Assembly: GCA_913056315.1 (NCBI GenBank)
Contig: CAJXMZ010000006.1
Span: 1 to 43,751, forward strand
DNA: 43,751 nucleotides
Origin: an uncultured Ectothiorhodospiraceae bacterium
Lineage (GTDB): Bacteria; Pseudomonadota; Gammaproteobacteria; Nitrococcales; Nitrococcaceae
Direction of reading: 5' to 3'
The translations under genes were made by a program, and so were the position numbers. Positions 13,188-21,751 of the stretch are shown piece after piece. How positions within the stretch are numbered: the first letter of the stretch is position 1; each line of letters opens with the position of its first letter. The notes under the pieces were generated by a model. The model made no database searches, was not told the DNA's origin, and saw only the letters and a program-made list of their open reading frames with translations.

Positions 13188-14000
13188 ATGACTGATGTCC
13201 GCCAACTCAAGCCGCTTCGTTATCGCTCCATTTTTATCTCTGACACCCACCTTGGCTTTCGCGGTGCGCGCGCTGACTACCTGCTCGATTTTTTAGAATC
13301 GGTTGAATGCGAAACCCTGTATTTAGTCGGCGACATTATTGATATTTGGGAAATGCGTCGGCGTGGACTGCGGTGGCCGGACTCGCATAACGCCGTTATC
13401 CAAAACGTTCTCAAGCGTGCGCGCAATGGGACGCGGGTAATCTACATTCCGGGCAATCACGATGAGATGATGCGCGACTATGCGGGTATGTCGATTGAAG
13501 GGGTGAGTATTGAGCTCAGAGCCATTCACGAGTGCGCGGATGGGCGGCGCTTGCTGGTGCTGCATGGTGATGAATTTGACACGGTGGTGCAGTGCAGCCG
13601 TCTAGTGGCTATTTTGGGTAACCGAATGTATGCCTGGTTAATTCGCGCCAACCACTGGGTTAATCGGCTGCGCCAAGCGTTTAATCAGCCCTACTGGTCG
13701 CTGGCCGCTTATTTAAAGCAGCGCACCAAAAATGCCATGCGCTACATTGCTAACTACGAAGAGGCCTTGGTACACGAGGCCCGTGAAGCGGGGGTCGATG
13801 GGCTGGTGTGCGGGCATATTCATCATGCCGAGATGACCGAGCGTAGCGATATTCTCTATTGCAATGATGGCGATTGGGTGGAGAGCTGTACCGCCCTAGT
13901 CGAATCGCACCAAGGCGGGCTTGAGCTGATCGCTTGGGCCGATGTGCGCGAGACGCTAAAAACCTGCGAGCAGGCGAGCGCGAACGCGCGTGCCGCATAA
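13188..14000 (+). CDS. UDP-2,3-diacylglucosamine diphosphatase-like metallophosphoesterase (LpxH-related)
   Basis: FISDTHLGFRG, VGDIIDIWEM, GNHDEMM, LHGDEFD, CGHIHHAEM calcineurin-like motifs. Confidence 0.85.
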   Translation: MTDVRQLKPLRYRSIFISDTHLGFRGARADYLLDFLESVECETLYLVGDIIDIWEMRRRGLRWPDSHNAVIQNVLKRARNGTRVIYIPGNHDEMMRDYAGMSIEGVSIELRAIHECADGRRLLVLHGDEFDTVVQCSRLVAILGNRMYAWLIRANHWVNRLRQAFNQPYWSLAAYLKQRTKNAMRYIANYEEALVHEAREAGVDGLVCGHIHHAEMTERSDILYCNDGDWVESCTALVESHQGGLELIAWADVRETLKTCEQASANARAA

Positions 14001-14003
14001 GGG

Positions 14004-14801
14004 CTAGGCGCGGATACCCTCAACCCGGTGCGGACCAATAGTGCGCACTAAATCGGCAAATAGTTTAGGACTGCCGGCAATAATGTTGCCGGTGTCTAAG
14101 TACTGATCACCGCCGGCAAAATCACCAACGATGCCGCCGGCCTCGCGAATCATTAGCGCGCCGGCACCGATATCCCACGGTTTCAGGCCAATTTCCCAAA
14201 ACCCATCAAGCCGCCCGCAGGCGACATAGGCTAAATCCAGTGCCGCCGCACCCGCGCGTCGCAAATCACCGGCGCGCCGAAAAACATCGCCAAACATCCC
14301 TAAGTAGGCGTCATGAAACTCGCGTGAGCGCAGCGGAAAGCCCGTGCCCAGAAGCGCATTATCAATGCTGGGTCGTGGGTAGATGCGCATACGCCGGCCT
14401 TCGAACGAGCAGCCGCCACCGCGGTTAGCGGTCCAGAGCTCTTGGCGGATAGGGTCATAAATTACCCCCGCTTCGAGCGCACCGCGGTACTTCAGGGCAA
14501 TAGAAACCGCGCAGTGTGGAATCCCGCGCAAAAAGTTGGTGGTGCCATCCAACGGATCCACTAACCAAACATAGTCGGCATTTTCAACACCACCACGCTC
14601 TTCGCCCACCACGGCATGATCGGGGTAGGCTTGTTGCAATATGGCCCGAATTTCATCTTCGGCCATGCGGTCGACTTCGCTAACAAAGTCGTTGTCGCCC
14701 TTGGCTTCGATGGTCAGCCGGTCAAGCCGATCCATGTGGCGGGTGATAATATTGCCGGCGCTTCGCGCTGCGCGCACAGCGATGTTAACCATGGGGTGCA
14801 T
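14004..14801 (-). CDS. suhB: Inositol-1-monophosphatase family protein SuhB
   Basis: WLVDPLDGTTNFLRGIPHCAVSIAL and C-terminal WDIGAGALMIREAGG. Start set at MHPMVNIAVRAARSAGN; the listed ORF to 15122 is over-extended. Confidence 0.95.
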   Translation of the reverse strand: MHPMVNIAVRAARSAGNIITRHMDRLDRLTIEAKGDNDFVSEVDRMAEDEIRAILQQAYPDHAVVGEERGGVENADYVWLVDPLDGTTNFLRGIPHCAVSIALKYRGALEAGVIYDPIRQELWTANRGGGCSFEGRRMRIYPRPSIDNALLGTGFPLRSREFHDAYLGMFGDVFRRAGDLRRAGAAALDLAYVACGRLDGFWEIGLKPWDIGAGALMIREAGGIVGDFAGGDQYLDTGNIIAGSPKLFADLVRTIGPHRVEGIRA

Positions 14802-14866
14802 TGGAGCGTCCTGAACTGGGCCGAGCGTGTCGCCACCCTTAGCCGTAAAAACAGGCCATAGAATAA

Positions 14867-14882
14867 CAGTATTCGAGTACTG
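14867..14882. promoter_or_regulatory. 16-bp imperfect dyad in the divergent suhB/trmJ intergenic region
   Basis: CAGTATTCGAGTACTG; half-sites CAGTATTC and GAGTACTG match as reverse complements except for one position. Confidence 0.35.
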
Positions 14883-14894
14883 GGAGACGATGGA

Positions 14895-15623
14895 TTGGTC
14901 AAAAATAACGCAAACAATTGTCGATTCGCCCTCGTGGGCACGACCCACCCAGGCAATATTGGTGCCGCCGCCCGGGCTATGAAAACCATGGCCATTGAGC
15001 AGCTTGATCTTATTGCGCTTGAGTGCGCGGTGGATGCGCAAGCCTATGCCATGGCCGCGCATGCCGATAATGTCTTGGACAATGCCCGGCATTTTCCACA
15101 GCTTGATCAAGCCCTCGAGCAAAGCACCCTGACGTTGGGCCTGACCGCGCGTGCGCGGCGCGATGGTGTGCCGGCGCTAAGCCCGCGTGAAGCCGCGGCG
15201 ATGATTGCGCTTGAACCCGGTCCGGTGAGCGTTTTGTTTGGCCGCGAGCGCACCGGGCTGACCAATGATGAACTCGGCGCCTGTCAGCGTTTGGTTCACA
15301 TTCCGGCCAATCCCGACTACCCGGCGTTAAATGTGGCCGCTGCTGTGCAGCTAATGGCCTATGAAATCTACGTCGCGGCACTTGAGCATCAGCCGGATCT
15401 CGCACCCGCGCAAACGCAGGATCCTGATCAGCAATTGGCCAGTGGTGCGCATTTAGAGGGTTTGCATCGGCAGATCGAAGCCATGGTCGAGTACAGCGGC
15501 TATTCAGCGCGCCAACCGCGTGAAGTGCTGATTCGGCGGTTACGTCATTTTATTAATCGTGCGCGCCCGAGCATCGAAGAAGTCAATTTGCTGCGCGGGG
15601 TCATTAAACGCCTACTGCCCTGA
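14895..15623 (+). CDS. trmJ: tRNA (cytidine/uridine-2'-O-)-methyltransferase TrmJ
   Basis: SPOUT motifs: FALVGTTHPGNIGAAARAMKTM, VLFGRERTGLTNDEL, IPANPDYPALNVAAAVQLMAYE; TTG start; next to suhB. Confidence 0.95.
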   Translation: MVKNNANNCRFALVGTTHPGNIGAAARAMKTMAIEQLDLIALECAVDAQAYAMAAHADNVLDNARHFPQLDQALEQSTLTLGLTARARRDGVPALSPREAAAMIALEPGPVSVLFGRERTGLTNDELGACQRLVHIPANPDYPALNVAAAVQLMAYEIYVAALEHQPDLAPAQTQDPDQQLASGAHLEGLHRQIEAMVEYSGYSARQPREVLIRRLRHFINRARPSIEEVNLLRGVIKRLLP

Positions 15624-15707
15624 GCCTAGGCTGGCTGCAGGCAATTGGCCGGGCGTATACTAACGCCACATGATGAGAGTTTAAGTATTACCAAGCGAGT
15701 GGGAAGC

Positions 15708-16508
15708 ATGTTCCAGCGGCTTAGAGAAGATATTAGTTGCGTGTTTGAGCGTGACCCAGCAGCGCGTAACTACTTTGAGGTGCTAACCAGCTACCCAGGC
15801 GTTCATGCGCTCATCTTCCACCGCGCTAATCATTGGTTATGGCGACATAAGATGCGCTGGCTCGCGCGCTTTTTGTCGGTGTTTGCACGCTTGCTTACGG
15901 GCATCGAAATTCACCCGGGGGCATCGATTGGCCGACGCTTTTTTATCGATCATGGCTTGGGTGTTGTGATTGGTGAGACGGCTGAAGTGGGGGCCGATTG
16001 CACGCTCTATCAAGGCGTTACCCTTGGCGGCACGTCGTGGGCGCCTGGTAAGCGTCATCCAACGCTGGCTGATGATGTAGTGGTTGGGGCGGGTGCGAAA
16101 GTACTTGGTCCGATTCAGGTGGGTACGGGCGCGCGCATCGGCTCGAATGCGGTGGTGGTTAAAGACGTGCCCGATAAGGCCACCATGGTGGGTATTCCTG
16201 CCCGTGTGGCAAAAATTGCGAGCGAGGCTACTGAGCCCACACAAGCTGATCAACGCCGTGCTGAAACCGCTCGCCGAATTGGTTTTGAGGCTTATGGGGC
16301 AACCCGCGACATGCCTGATCCGGTGGCCAATGCCATTAATGCCATTCTTGATCATGTGCACCACACCGATGCGCGGCTGCAAGAAATGTGTGCGGCATTG
16401 CGTGCATTGGGCGCCGAGGTGAATACCAGCGCGATCCCGGATCTTGAACACTGCGCAATTAACGATGAGACCACGGCGGTGGATTCGGCCTCATCCAAGG
16501 ACACTTAA
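15708..16508 (+). CDS. cysE: Serine O-acetyltransferase
   Basis: Hexapeptide repeats [42 protein letters not shown]. Likely start [21 protein letters not shown] at 15708 (listed ORF starts at 15645). Confidence 0.95.
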   Translation: MFQRLREDISCVFERDPAARNYFEVLTSYPGVHALIFHRANHWLWRHKMRWLARFLSVFARLLTGIEIHPGASIGRRFFIDHGLGVVIGETAEVGADCTLYQGVTLGGTSWAPGKRHPTLADDVVVGAGAKVLGPIQVGTGARIGSNAVVVKDVPDKATMVGIPARVAKIASEATEPTQADQRRAETARRIGFEAYGATRDMPDPVANAINAILDHVHHTDARLQEMCAALRALGAEVNTSAIPDLEHCAINDETTAVDSASSKDT

Positions 16509-16513
16509 AGCCC

Positions 16514-17731
16514 GTGTCTGCCCAGCCTTATCTCGACTACGCGGCCACCACGCCACTCGATGCGCGAGTCGCGGCAGTAATGCGCCAATTTCACGGGCCA
16601 GAGGCGCATTTTGCTAACCCGGCCAGTCGCCACCCCGCCGGTCGCAAAGCCGCCGCTGCAGTGGCCGAGGCCGAAGCGCAGATGCTCAGCATGCTGGGCG
16701 CGCCGGGCTATCGAATCACCTGGACTAGCGGTGCCACCGAAGCTGATAACTTGGCGATATTGGGCTTTGCGCGGGCGTTGGCCAAGCGCGATAGCGCCCG
16801 GCGACGCATTCTAGTTGGCGCCGCTGATCACTCAGCGGTGCTGGCCGCAGCGAGCGCTTGCCGTGAGTACGGCTTTGATGTGGTGTCATTGGGCGTTGAA
16901 GCGGACGGCCGATTAGATATTGATGCGCTCAAAGCGCAACTGGATGACACCGTGGCGTTGGTTTCGATTACGCACGTGAACAATGAAACCGGCGTGATTG
17001 AGGATATTGCCGCGATTAGCGAATGGGTGCACGCACATGGCGCCAAATTACACGTCGATGCCGCACAAAGTGCCGGACGGATACCATTAGCTGCGAACGC
17101 CATGCAGGCGGACTTCATTTCGCTCTCGGCGCATAAATTCTATGGCCCCAACGGTATTGGTGCACTTTGTCATCACCCAGCGGTGCGCCTTGAGCCCCTT
17201 TTGCATGGGGGTGGGCAACAACGCGGATTGCGTTCCGGCACGTTGCCGGTGGCTTTAATTGCTGCCATGGCGCAAGCCTTCCAGCTGGCCGATGATGCCG
17301 CGGAGCAAGCGCGTCAGCGAGCGTTGCAAACGCGCTTACGCGAGGGGCTTGGCAACTTAGGTGGCGTGGTGCTCAATGGCCGCCGCGATGGCTCGGCGCA
17401 TATCTTAAATGTGTCCTTCGCTGGGGTGCATGGCGCTGCATTACAAAGCGCACTGGCGGATTTGGCGGTGGGGTTTGGCTCGGCGTGCTCAAGTCATCAT
17501 GGTCCATCGCATGTCTTGCGCGCGATGCGCCGGCCTGATGCGCTTGCGCATGCGGCGGTGCGATTGAGTTTAGGTCGGTTTACCCAGCCCGATGATATTG
17601 ATCAAGCCATCGAGTTCATTAGCCGTGTGGTCAGCGAACTGCGAGCAAGCTCACCGGTTTGGCGCGAAATTGACCAAGGTGAATCCGTCGCGAGTGTCTA
17701 CGCTGTCACAACGCCTTTGGAATTTGCTTGA
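16514..17731 (+). CDS. iscS: Cysteine desulfurase, IscS/NifS-like
   Basis: LDYAATTPLD, TSGATEADNLAI, HVDAAQSAG, SAHKFYGPNGIGAL (PLP Lys), GSACSS (catalytic Cys); 5 bp after cysE. Confidence 0.9.
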   Translation: MSAQPYLDYAATTPLDARVAAVMRQFHGPEAHFANPASRHPAGRKAAAAVAEAEAQMLSMLGAPGYRITWTSGATEADNLAILGFARALAKRDSARRRILVGAADHSAVLAAASACREYGFDVVSLGVEADGRLDIDALKAQLDDTVALVSITHVNNETGVIEDIAAISEWVHAHGAKLHVDAAQSAGRIPLAANAMQADFISLSAHKFYGPNGIGALCHHPAVRLEPLLHGGGQQRGLRSGTLPVALIAAMAQAFQLADDAAEQARQRALQTRLREGLGNLGGVVLNGRRDGSAHILNVSFAGVHGAALQSALADLAVGFGSACSSHHGPSHVLRAMRRPDALAHAAVRLSLGRFTQPDDIDQAIEFISRVVSELRASSPVWREIDQGESVASVYAVTTPLEFA

Positions 17732-18098
17732 AAGCATGGCTAGGGAAGCGGACGATGAACGGTATGCGTATTTGGGCGCACCCAGTGATTCAACCGGGTG
17801 GCAGTATGGTCAAGCCGGATCGGTTGGCGCTGATTTGCGCATCGATTGTTGGCTCGATGTGCGTGATGCGACCATTCAGCGGGCCCGCTTTGAGGTGTTT
17901 GCTGGCGAACAGGCGCGCTGTGCTGCGCTAGCCCTCGCGCAATGGCTCGAAGGCCGTGATTTGGAGCAAGCGCGCGCGGTTAATGGCCTGGATATTGCTG
18001 CAATGGCTGACATGGCCGACGAGGCCCGCAGTCAGGCATTATGTATAGAAGATGCCTTGCAGGCAGCAATGAATGCGACACGGACTGACAGGAGGTAA
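17694..18098 (+). CDS. IscU/NifU-N-like Fe-S scaffold homologue, degenerate (canonical Cys ligands absent)
   Basis: VGADLRIDCWLDVRDATIQRARFEVFAGEQARCAALALAQWLEGRDLEQARAVNGLDIAAM...ALCIEDALQAAM aligns by eye to IscU [57 protein letters not shown]...HCSILAEDAIKAAI. Start uncertain: GTG 17694 or ATG 17736. Confidence 0.75.
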   Translation: MSTLSQRLWNLLESMAREADDERYAYLGAPSDSTGWQYGQAGSVGADLRIDCWLDVRDATIQRARFEVFAGEQARCAALALAQWLEGRDLEQARAVNGLDIAAMADMADEARSQALCIEDALQAAMNATRTDRR

Positions 18099-18106
18099 AT
18101 GCGGTT

Positions 18107-18433
18107 ATGAGCATTGAAGTAACACAACGAGCCGCTGAACACATTCGGCAAGCCCTGGCCCGCCATGGTGGCGGCGTTGGCATGCGCTTAGGTGTGCGCA
18201 CTTCCGGTTGTTCTGGGTTTAAGTACACCGTCGCCTATGCTGAAACTGTCGGCGATGACGACACTTTAATCGAGCAACATGGCGCGCGGGTGTTAATCGA
18301 CCGCAAGAGCCTGCCGTTTCTCGAGGGCCTAGAAGTGGATTTTGTCCGCGATGGCTTGAACGAGCGCTTTAGCTTTCGTAACCCCAACGTCACCGCTGAA
18401 TGCGGTTGCGGCGAGAGCTTTGCGGTGCAGTGA
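18107..18433 (+). CDS. iscA: A-type Fe-S carrier, IscA-like
   Basis: MRLGVRTSGCSGFKYTVAYAE ... NPNVTAECGCGESF; all three conserved Cys present. Confidence 0.93.
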   Translation: MSIEVTQRAAEHIRQALARHGGGVGMRLGVRTSGCSGFKYTVAYAETVGDDDTLIEQHGARVLIDRKSLPFLEGLEVDFVRDGLNERFSFRNPNVTAECGCGESFAVQ

Positions 18434-18483
18434 TTGCTGCTGCTTGAATCATTAATTAAACAAACCCCTACGGAGAATTTTGC

Positions 18484-18912
18484 ATGGCCCTTCAGCGCAC
18501 CCTTTCCATTGTTAAGCCCGACGCCGTGGCCGGAAACCACATTGGCGAGATTTATCGTCGGTTTGAGACGGCCGGTCTGACAATCATTGCCGCGCGCATG
18601 ATGCATTTAAGCCAAGATCAGGCCGAGTCGTTCTACGCGGTGCACCGCGAGCGCCCCTTCTTTGCTGACTTGGTTAAATTTATGACCTCGGGTCCGGTGA
18701 TGGTGCAAGCCCTAGAGGGGGATGAGGCCATTCGCAAGAATCGCGAGATTATGGGCGAGACCAACCCGGCCGAAGCCGCCGCTGGCACGATTCGTCACGA
18801 TCTAGCCGAAACGCTTGATGCCAACGCGGTGCACGGGTCTGATGCGCCAGAAACCGCGCGCGAGGAAATCGCCTTTTTCTTTGGTGACGATGAGCTCCAC
18901 AGCCGCCGCTGA
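18484..18912 (+). CDS. ndk: Nucleoside diphosphate kinase
   Basis: [39 protein letters not shown]; 142 aa. Confidence 0.98.
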   Translation: MALQRTLSIVKPDAVAGNHIGEIYRRFETAGLTIIAARMMHLSQDQAESFYAVHRERPFFADLVKFMTSGPVMVQALEGDEAIRKNREIMGETNPAEAAAGTIRHDLAETLDANAVHGSDAPETAREEIAFFFGDDELHSRR

Positions 18913-20017
18913 GACGCGGCCGCTTACCGCCGCTGGGCGGGTCAACCTGCTCGGCCTTGACGAGGCCGGCTTGCAGGCGTGGTTAACTGAGCTTGGCGAA
19001 AAGCCTTTTCGCAGCAAACAGCTTCGCCAGTGGTTGCATCAACGCCGGGTTTTCGACGTTGATGTCATGACTGATCTGAGCAAAGGGTTGCGTGCGCAAA
19101 TCGCCGAGCACACGGACTGCCAAGTGCCCAGCGCGGTGTTTGACCGTGAATCGAGCGACGGAACCCGCAAATGGCTCGTCGGGCTGGAAAGTGGTAATGC
19201 AGTCGAGACGGTCTATATCCCGGAACGAGACCGAGGCACGTTGTGTGTGTCCTCACAGGTCGGATGTGCGCTCGATTGTGGTTTTTGCTCAACGGGTAAG
19301 CAGGGGTTTAACCGCAATTTAAGCGCGGCCGAAATTATTGGCCAATTGCATTTTGCCACCCAGGCGCTAGCGGCTGAGGGCCGGGATCGGCGCATTACCA
19401 ATGTCGTCATGATGGGCATGGGTGAGCCGCTGGCAAACTTTCGCAATGTGGTTGCCGCGACCAATTTAATGGTCGATCCCTATGCCTGGGGCTTATCGCG
19501 ACGGCGGGTCACCCTATCAACGGTGGGTTTAGTACCCGCGCTGTATCGTTTTGCTGAGCACAGCAATATTAGTTTGGCGGTGTCTTTGCACGCGGCTAAC
19601 GACCGAGTGCGCGACGAGATCGTGCCGATTAATCAAAAATACCCGTTGGCCGAGCTATTGCCGGCGTGCGAAAACTATGTCGCTAAAACCCCGCATCACT
19701 GTATCTATTGGGAATACGTCATGCTCGATGGGGTTAATGACAGCCTTAGTGATGCCAAACAGCTGGTGAAATTGCTCTCGCATATCCCCTCTAAGATCAA
19801 TTTAATTCCCTTTAATCCGTTTCCGGGGACACGCTACGAGGCCTCGCCTCGTGATCGGATTTTGCGCTTTGCTGATGTGCTACAAAAAGCCGGTTTTATC
19901 GCAACGATTCGCCGGACACGCGGGCAAGACATTGATGGCGCCTGCGGTCAGTTGGTGGGCCAAGTGATTAATCGTCGCAATCAGGGCAAGCGCGGAGCCA
20001 CGCCGGCCAAGGCCTAA
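18890..20017 (+). CDS. rlmN: Dual-specificity 23S rRNA/tRNA adenine-C2 methyltransferase
   Basis: Radical-SAM [41 protein letters not shown]. Start [11 protein letters not shown] at 18890 overlaps ndk by 23 bp. Confidence 0.96.
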   Translation: MSSTAAAETRPLTAAGRVNLLGLDEAGLQAWLTELGEKPFRSKQLRQWLHQRRVFDVDVMTDLSKGLRAQIAEHTDCQVPSAVFDRESSDGTRKWLVGLESGNAVETVYIPERDRGTLCVSSQVGCALDCGFCSTGKQGFNRNLSAAEIIGQLHFATQALAAEGRDRRITNVVMMGMGEPLANFRNVVAATNLMVDPYAWGLSRRRVTLSTVGLVPALYRFAEHSNISLAVSLHAANDRVRDEIVPINQKYPLAELLPACENYVAKTPHHCIYWEYVMLDGVNDSLSDAKQLVKLLSHIPSKINLIPFNPFPGTRYEASPRDRILRFADVLQKAGFIATIRRTRGQDIDGACGQLVGQVINRRNQGKRGATPAKA

Positions 20018-20023
20018 AAGCGT

Positions 20024-20764
20024 ATGCGTGCGCTATTCTTGGGGCTGTGGGTAGCGGGCTTGCTCGGGTGTGCTGCACCCGCACCCGCGCCTTTGAGTGA
20101 CCAGCAAGCGACTCAAGCAGCGCGTGCAAATACCGATCTGGCCATTCATTATTTGCAAGACAATGCCTTGCCATTAGCCTCGACAAAAATCGAGCGGGCG
20201 CTGAGCCAAAATCCTCAATTATTGGATGCCCACTTGGTGGCCGCTGAAGTGAGTGTGCGTTTAAATGAACCTCAACGCGCCGAGCGGCACTATCGCAACG
20301 CGTTAGACATTAATGCGAGTAGCGGGGCTGCGCTGAATAATTACGCGGCTTTTTTATGCCAGCAAAACCGCCCAACGCGCGCCCTAGATTTATGGGAGAT
20401 GGCCGCAGCCAACCCGCGGTATGCGCGGGCTGCAATGGCGCTGACTAACGCGGGTGATTGTCTCGAGCGGGCCGGGCGTAGCGATCAAGCCGGTATTTAT
20501 TGGCGCCGGGCGCTGGATCAGCAGGCAACATTTGCCCCCGCGCTGCAGGCATTGGCCGCGCAAAGCCTCTCACAAGGACAGTTAGATTCCGCGAATGCCT
20601 ATTTTTCGCGCTACACTGCAGCCTCGAATGAGACGCCGGCTTTGCTTTGGCTCGGGGCACGACTCGCCAAGGCGCAAAATAATGCCGAGCGCTATGCACG
20701 GTTTGTGCAAAGGCTAAGACAAGCGTTTCCCTTGTCGGATCAAGCCTTACAACTGAGTGAGTGA
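20024..20764 (+). CDS. pilW: Type IV pilus biogenesis/stability TPR lipoprotein PilW (PilF)
   Basis: Lipobox GLLGCA; TPR pattern (DLAIHYLQDNALPLASTKIERAL, ALNNYAAFLCQQNRPTRALDLWEMA); rlmN-pilW-rodZ order. Confidence 0.85.
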   Translation: MRALFLGLWVAGLLGCAAPAPAPLSDQQATQAARANTDLAIHYLQDNALPLASTKIERALSQNPQLLDAHLVAAEVSVRLNEPQRAERHYRNALDINASSGAALNNYAAFLCQQNRPTRALDLWEMAAANPRYARAAMALTNAGDCLERAGRSDQAGIYWRRALDQQATFAPALQALAAQSLSQGQLDSANAYFSRYTAASNETPALLWLGARLAKAQNNAERYARFVQRLRQAFPLSDQALQLSE

Positions 20765-21707
20765 CACGATAATGGCCGAGACAGATACTAATAAAGCGGC
20801 TCTAGATAGCGAACAGGGCACGCCCTCCTCAGGGCCGGGTGCAATGCTGCGCGAAGCGCGTCTGCGCGAAAAAATGACCCTCGAGCAAGTGGCAGAAGCC
20901 CTTTACTTAAGTCGCCATGTGATTGAGCAAGTTGAACAAAACAATTTTGATGCACTGCCGCCACTGACATTTGTGCGCGGGTATGTGAAGTCTTATGCCG
21001 CGCTGCTTGGGCTCGACGAAACACCGCTACTCGCGCGTTTTGATCATCTTGATGAAGCCTCGCAAAGCCCGTTGGTCGGCTCGCTCGGCAAGCTCGAGTC
21101 GATGGGCAGAAGCAAACCTAAGCCAGTGAGTCGTAGCCCGGGATTATTGGGCGTAGGGATTGTCTTGGCTGTGTTATTGGTGGGCGTTGCCGCGGCCACC
21201 TGGTGGCTGACTCGCGACCAAGCGCCCACAGCTGAACCAACAACACAGTCCGCCGCACCGACCGACCAAGCAATCGACGCCCAAGCGCCCACGCCAGCGC
21301 CCGCTGAATCACCAACTTCAAGTGATAGCGACTCGGTGTCTAGCGCGATCGATAATTCGCGCAATAACGCCTCGGCTGCCAGCGCTTCTGAAAGCACGCC
21401 TTCTAAACCCGCGATCAGTGATGCGGCGAGTGCGACTGAATCGATTGACCCTGCGCTGGCCAGTCGGCTGCAGGCATTAACCTTTGAATTCTCGGGTGAT
21501 TCGTGGATGGAAGTCAGCGATGCGCGAGGCGAGCGTTTACTGTTCGATATGATGCGCCCGGGCGATGAGACGCTTCGCGGCGTGCCACCGTTTGAAATTG
21601 TGGTGGGCAATATTCAGAACGTCTTGCTGACCTATCAAGGTCAGGTCGTTGACCTAGAGCCACATGCGCGCGGTGATGTGGCCCGGCTAACTTTGGGTGA
21701 TTCCTAA
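20757..21707 (+). CDS. rodZ: RodZ-like HTH cytoskeletal protein
   Basis: N-terminal HTH (LREARLREKMTLEQVAEALYLSRHVIEQVEQNNFDALPPLTFVRGYVKSYA), TM segment, C-terminal DUF4115-like domain. Start may be 20757 or 20772. Confidence 0.9.
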   Translation: MSDTIMAETDTNKAALDSEQGTPSSGPGAMLREARLREKMTLEQVAEALYLSRHVIEQVEQNNFDALPPLTFVRGYVKSYAALLGLDETPLLARFDHLDEASQSPLVGSLGKLESMGRSKPKPVSRSPGLLGVGIVLAVLLVGVAAATWWLTRDQAPTAEPTTQSAAPTDQAIDAQAPTPAPAESPTSSDSDSVSSAIDNSRNNASAASASESTPSKPAISDAASATESIDPALASRLQALTFEFSGDSWMEVSDARGERLLFDMMRPGDETLRGVPPFEIVVGNIQNVLLTYQGQVVDLEPHARGDVARLTLGDS

Positions 21708-21751
21708 CTCGATCGTAGGTTGACCCCCTACAAAGCAATCACGGAAAGACA

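Noticed and set aside
14802-15122. N-terminal 107-aa extension of the listed suhB ORF
   Set aside because: Runs antisense to trmJ and has no SuhB similarity; the family N-terminus begins at MHPMVNIAVRAARSAGN (14801).
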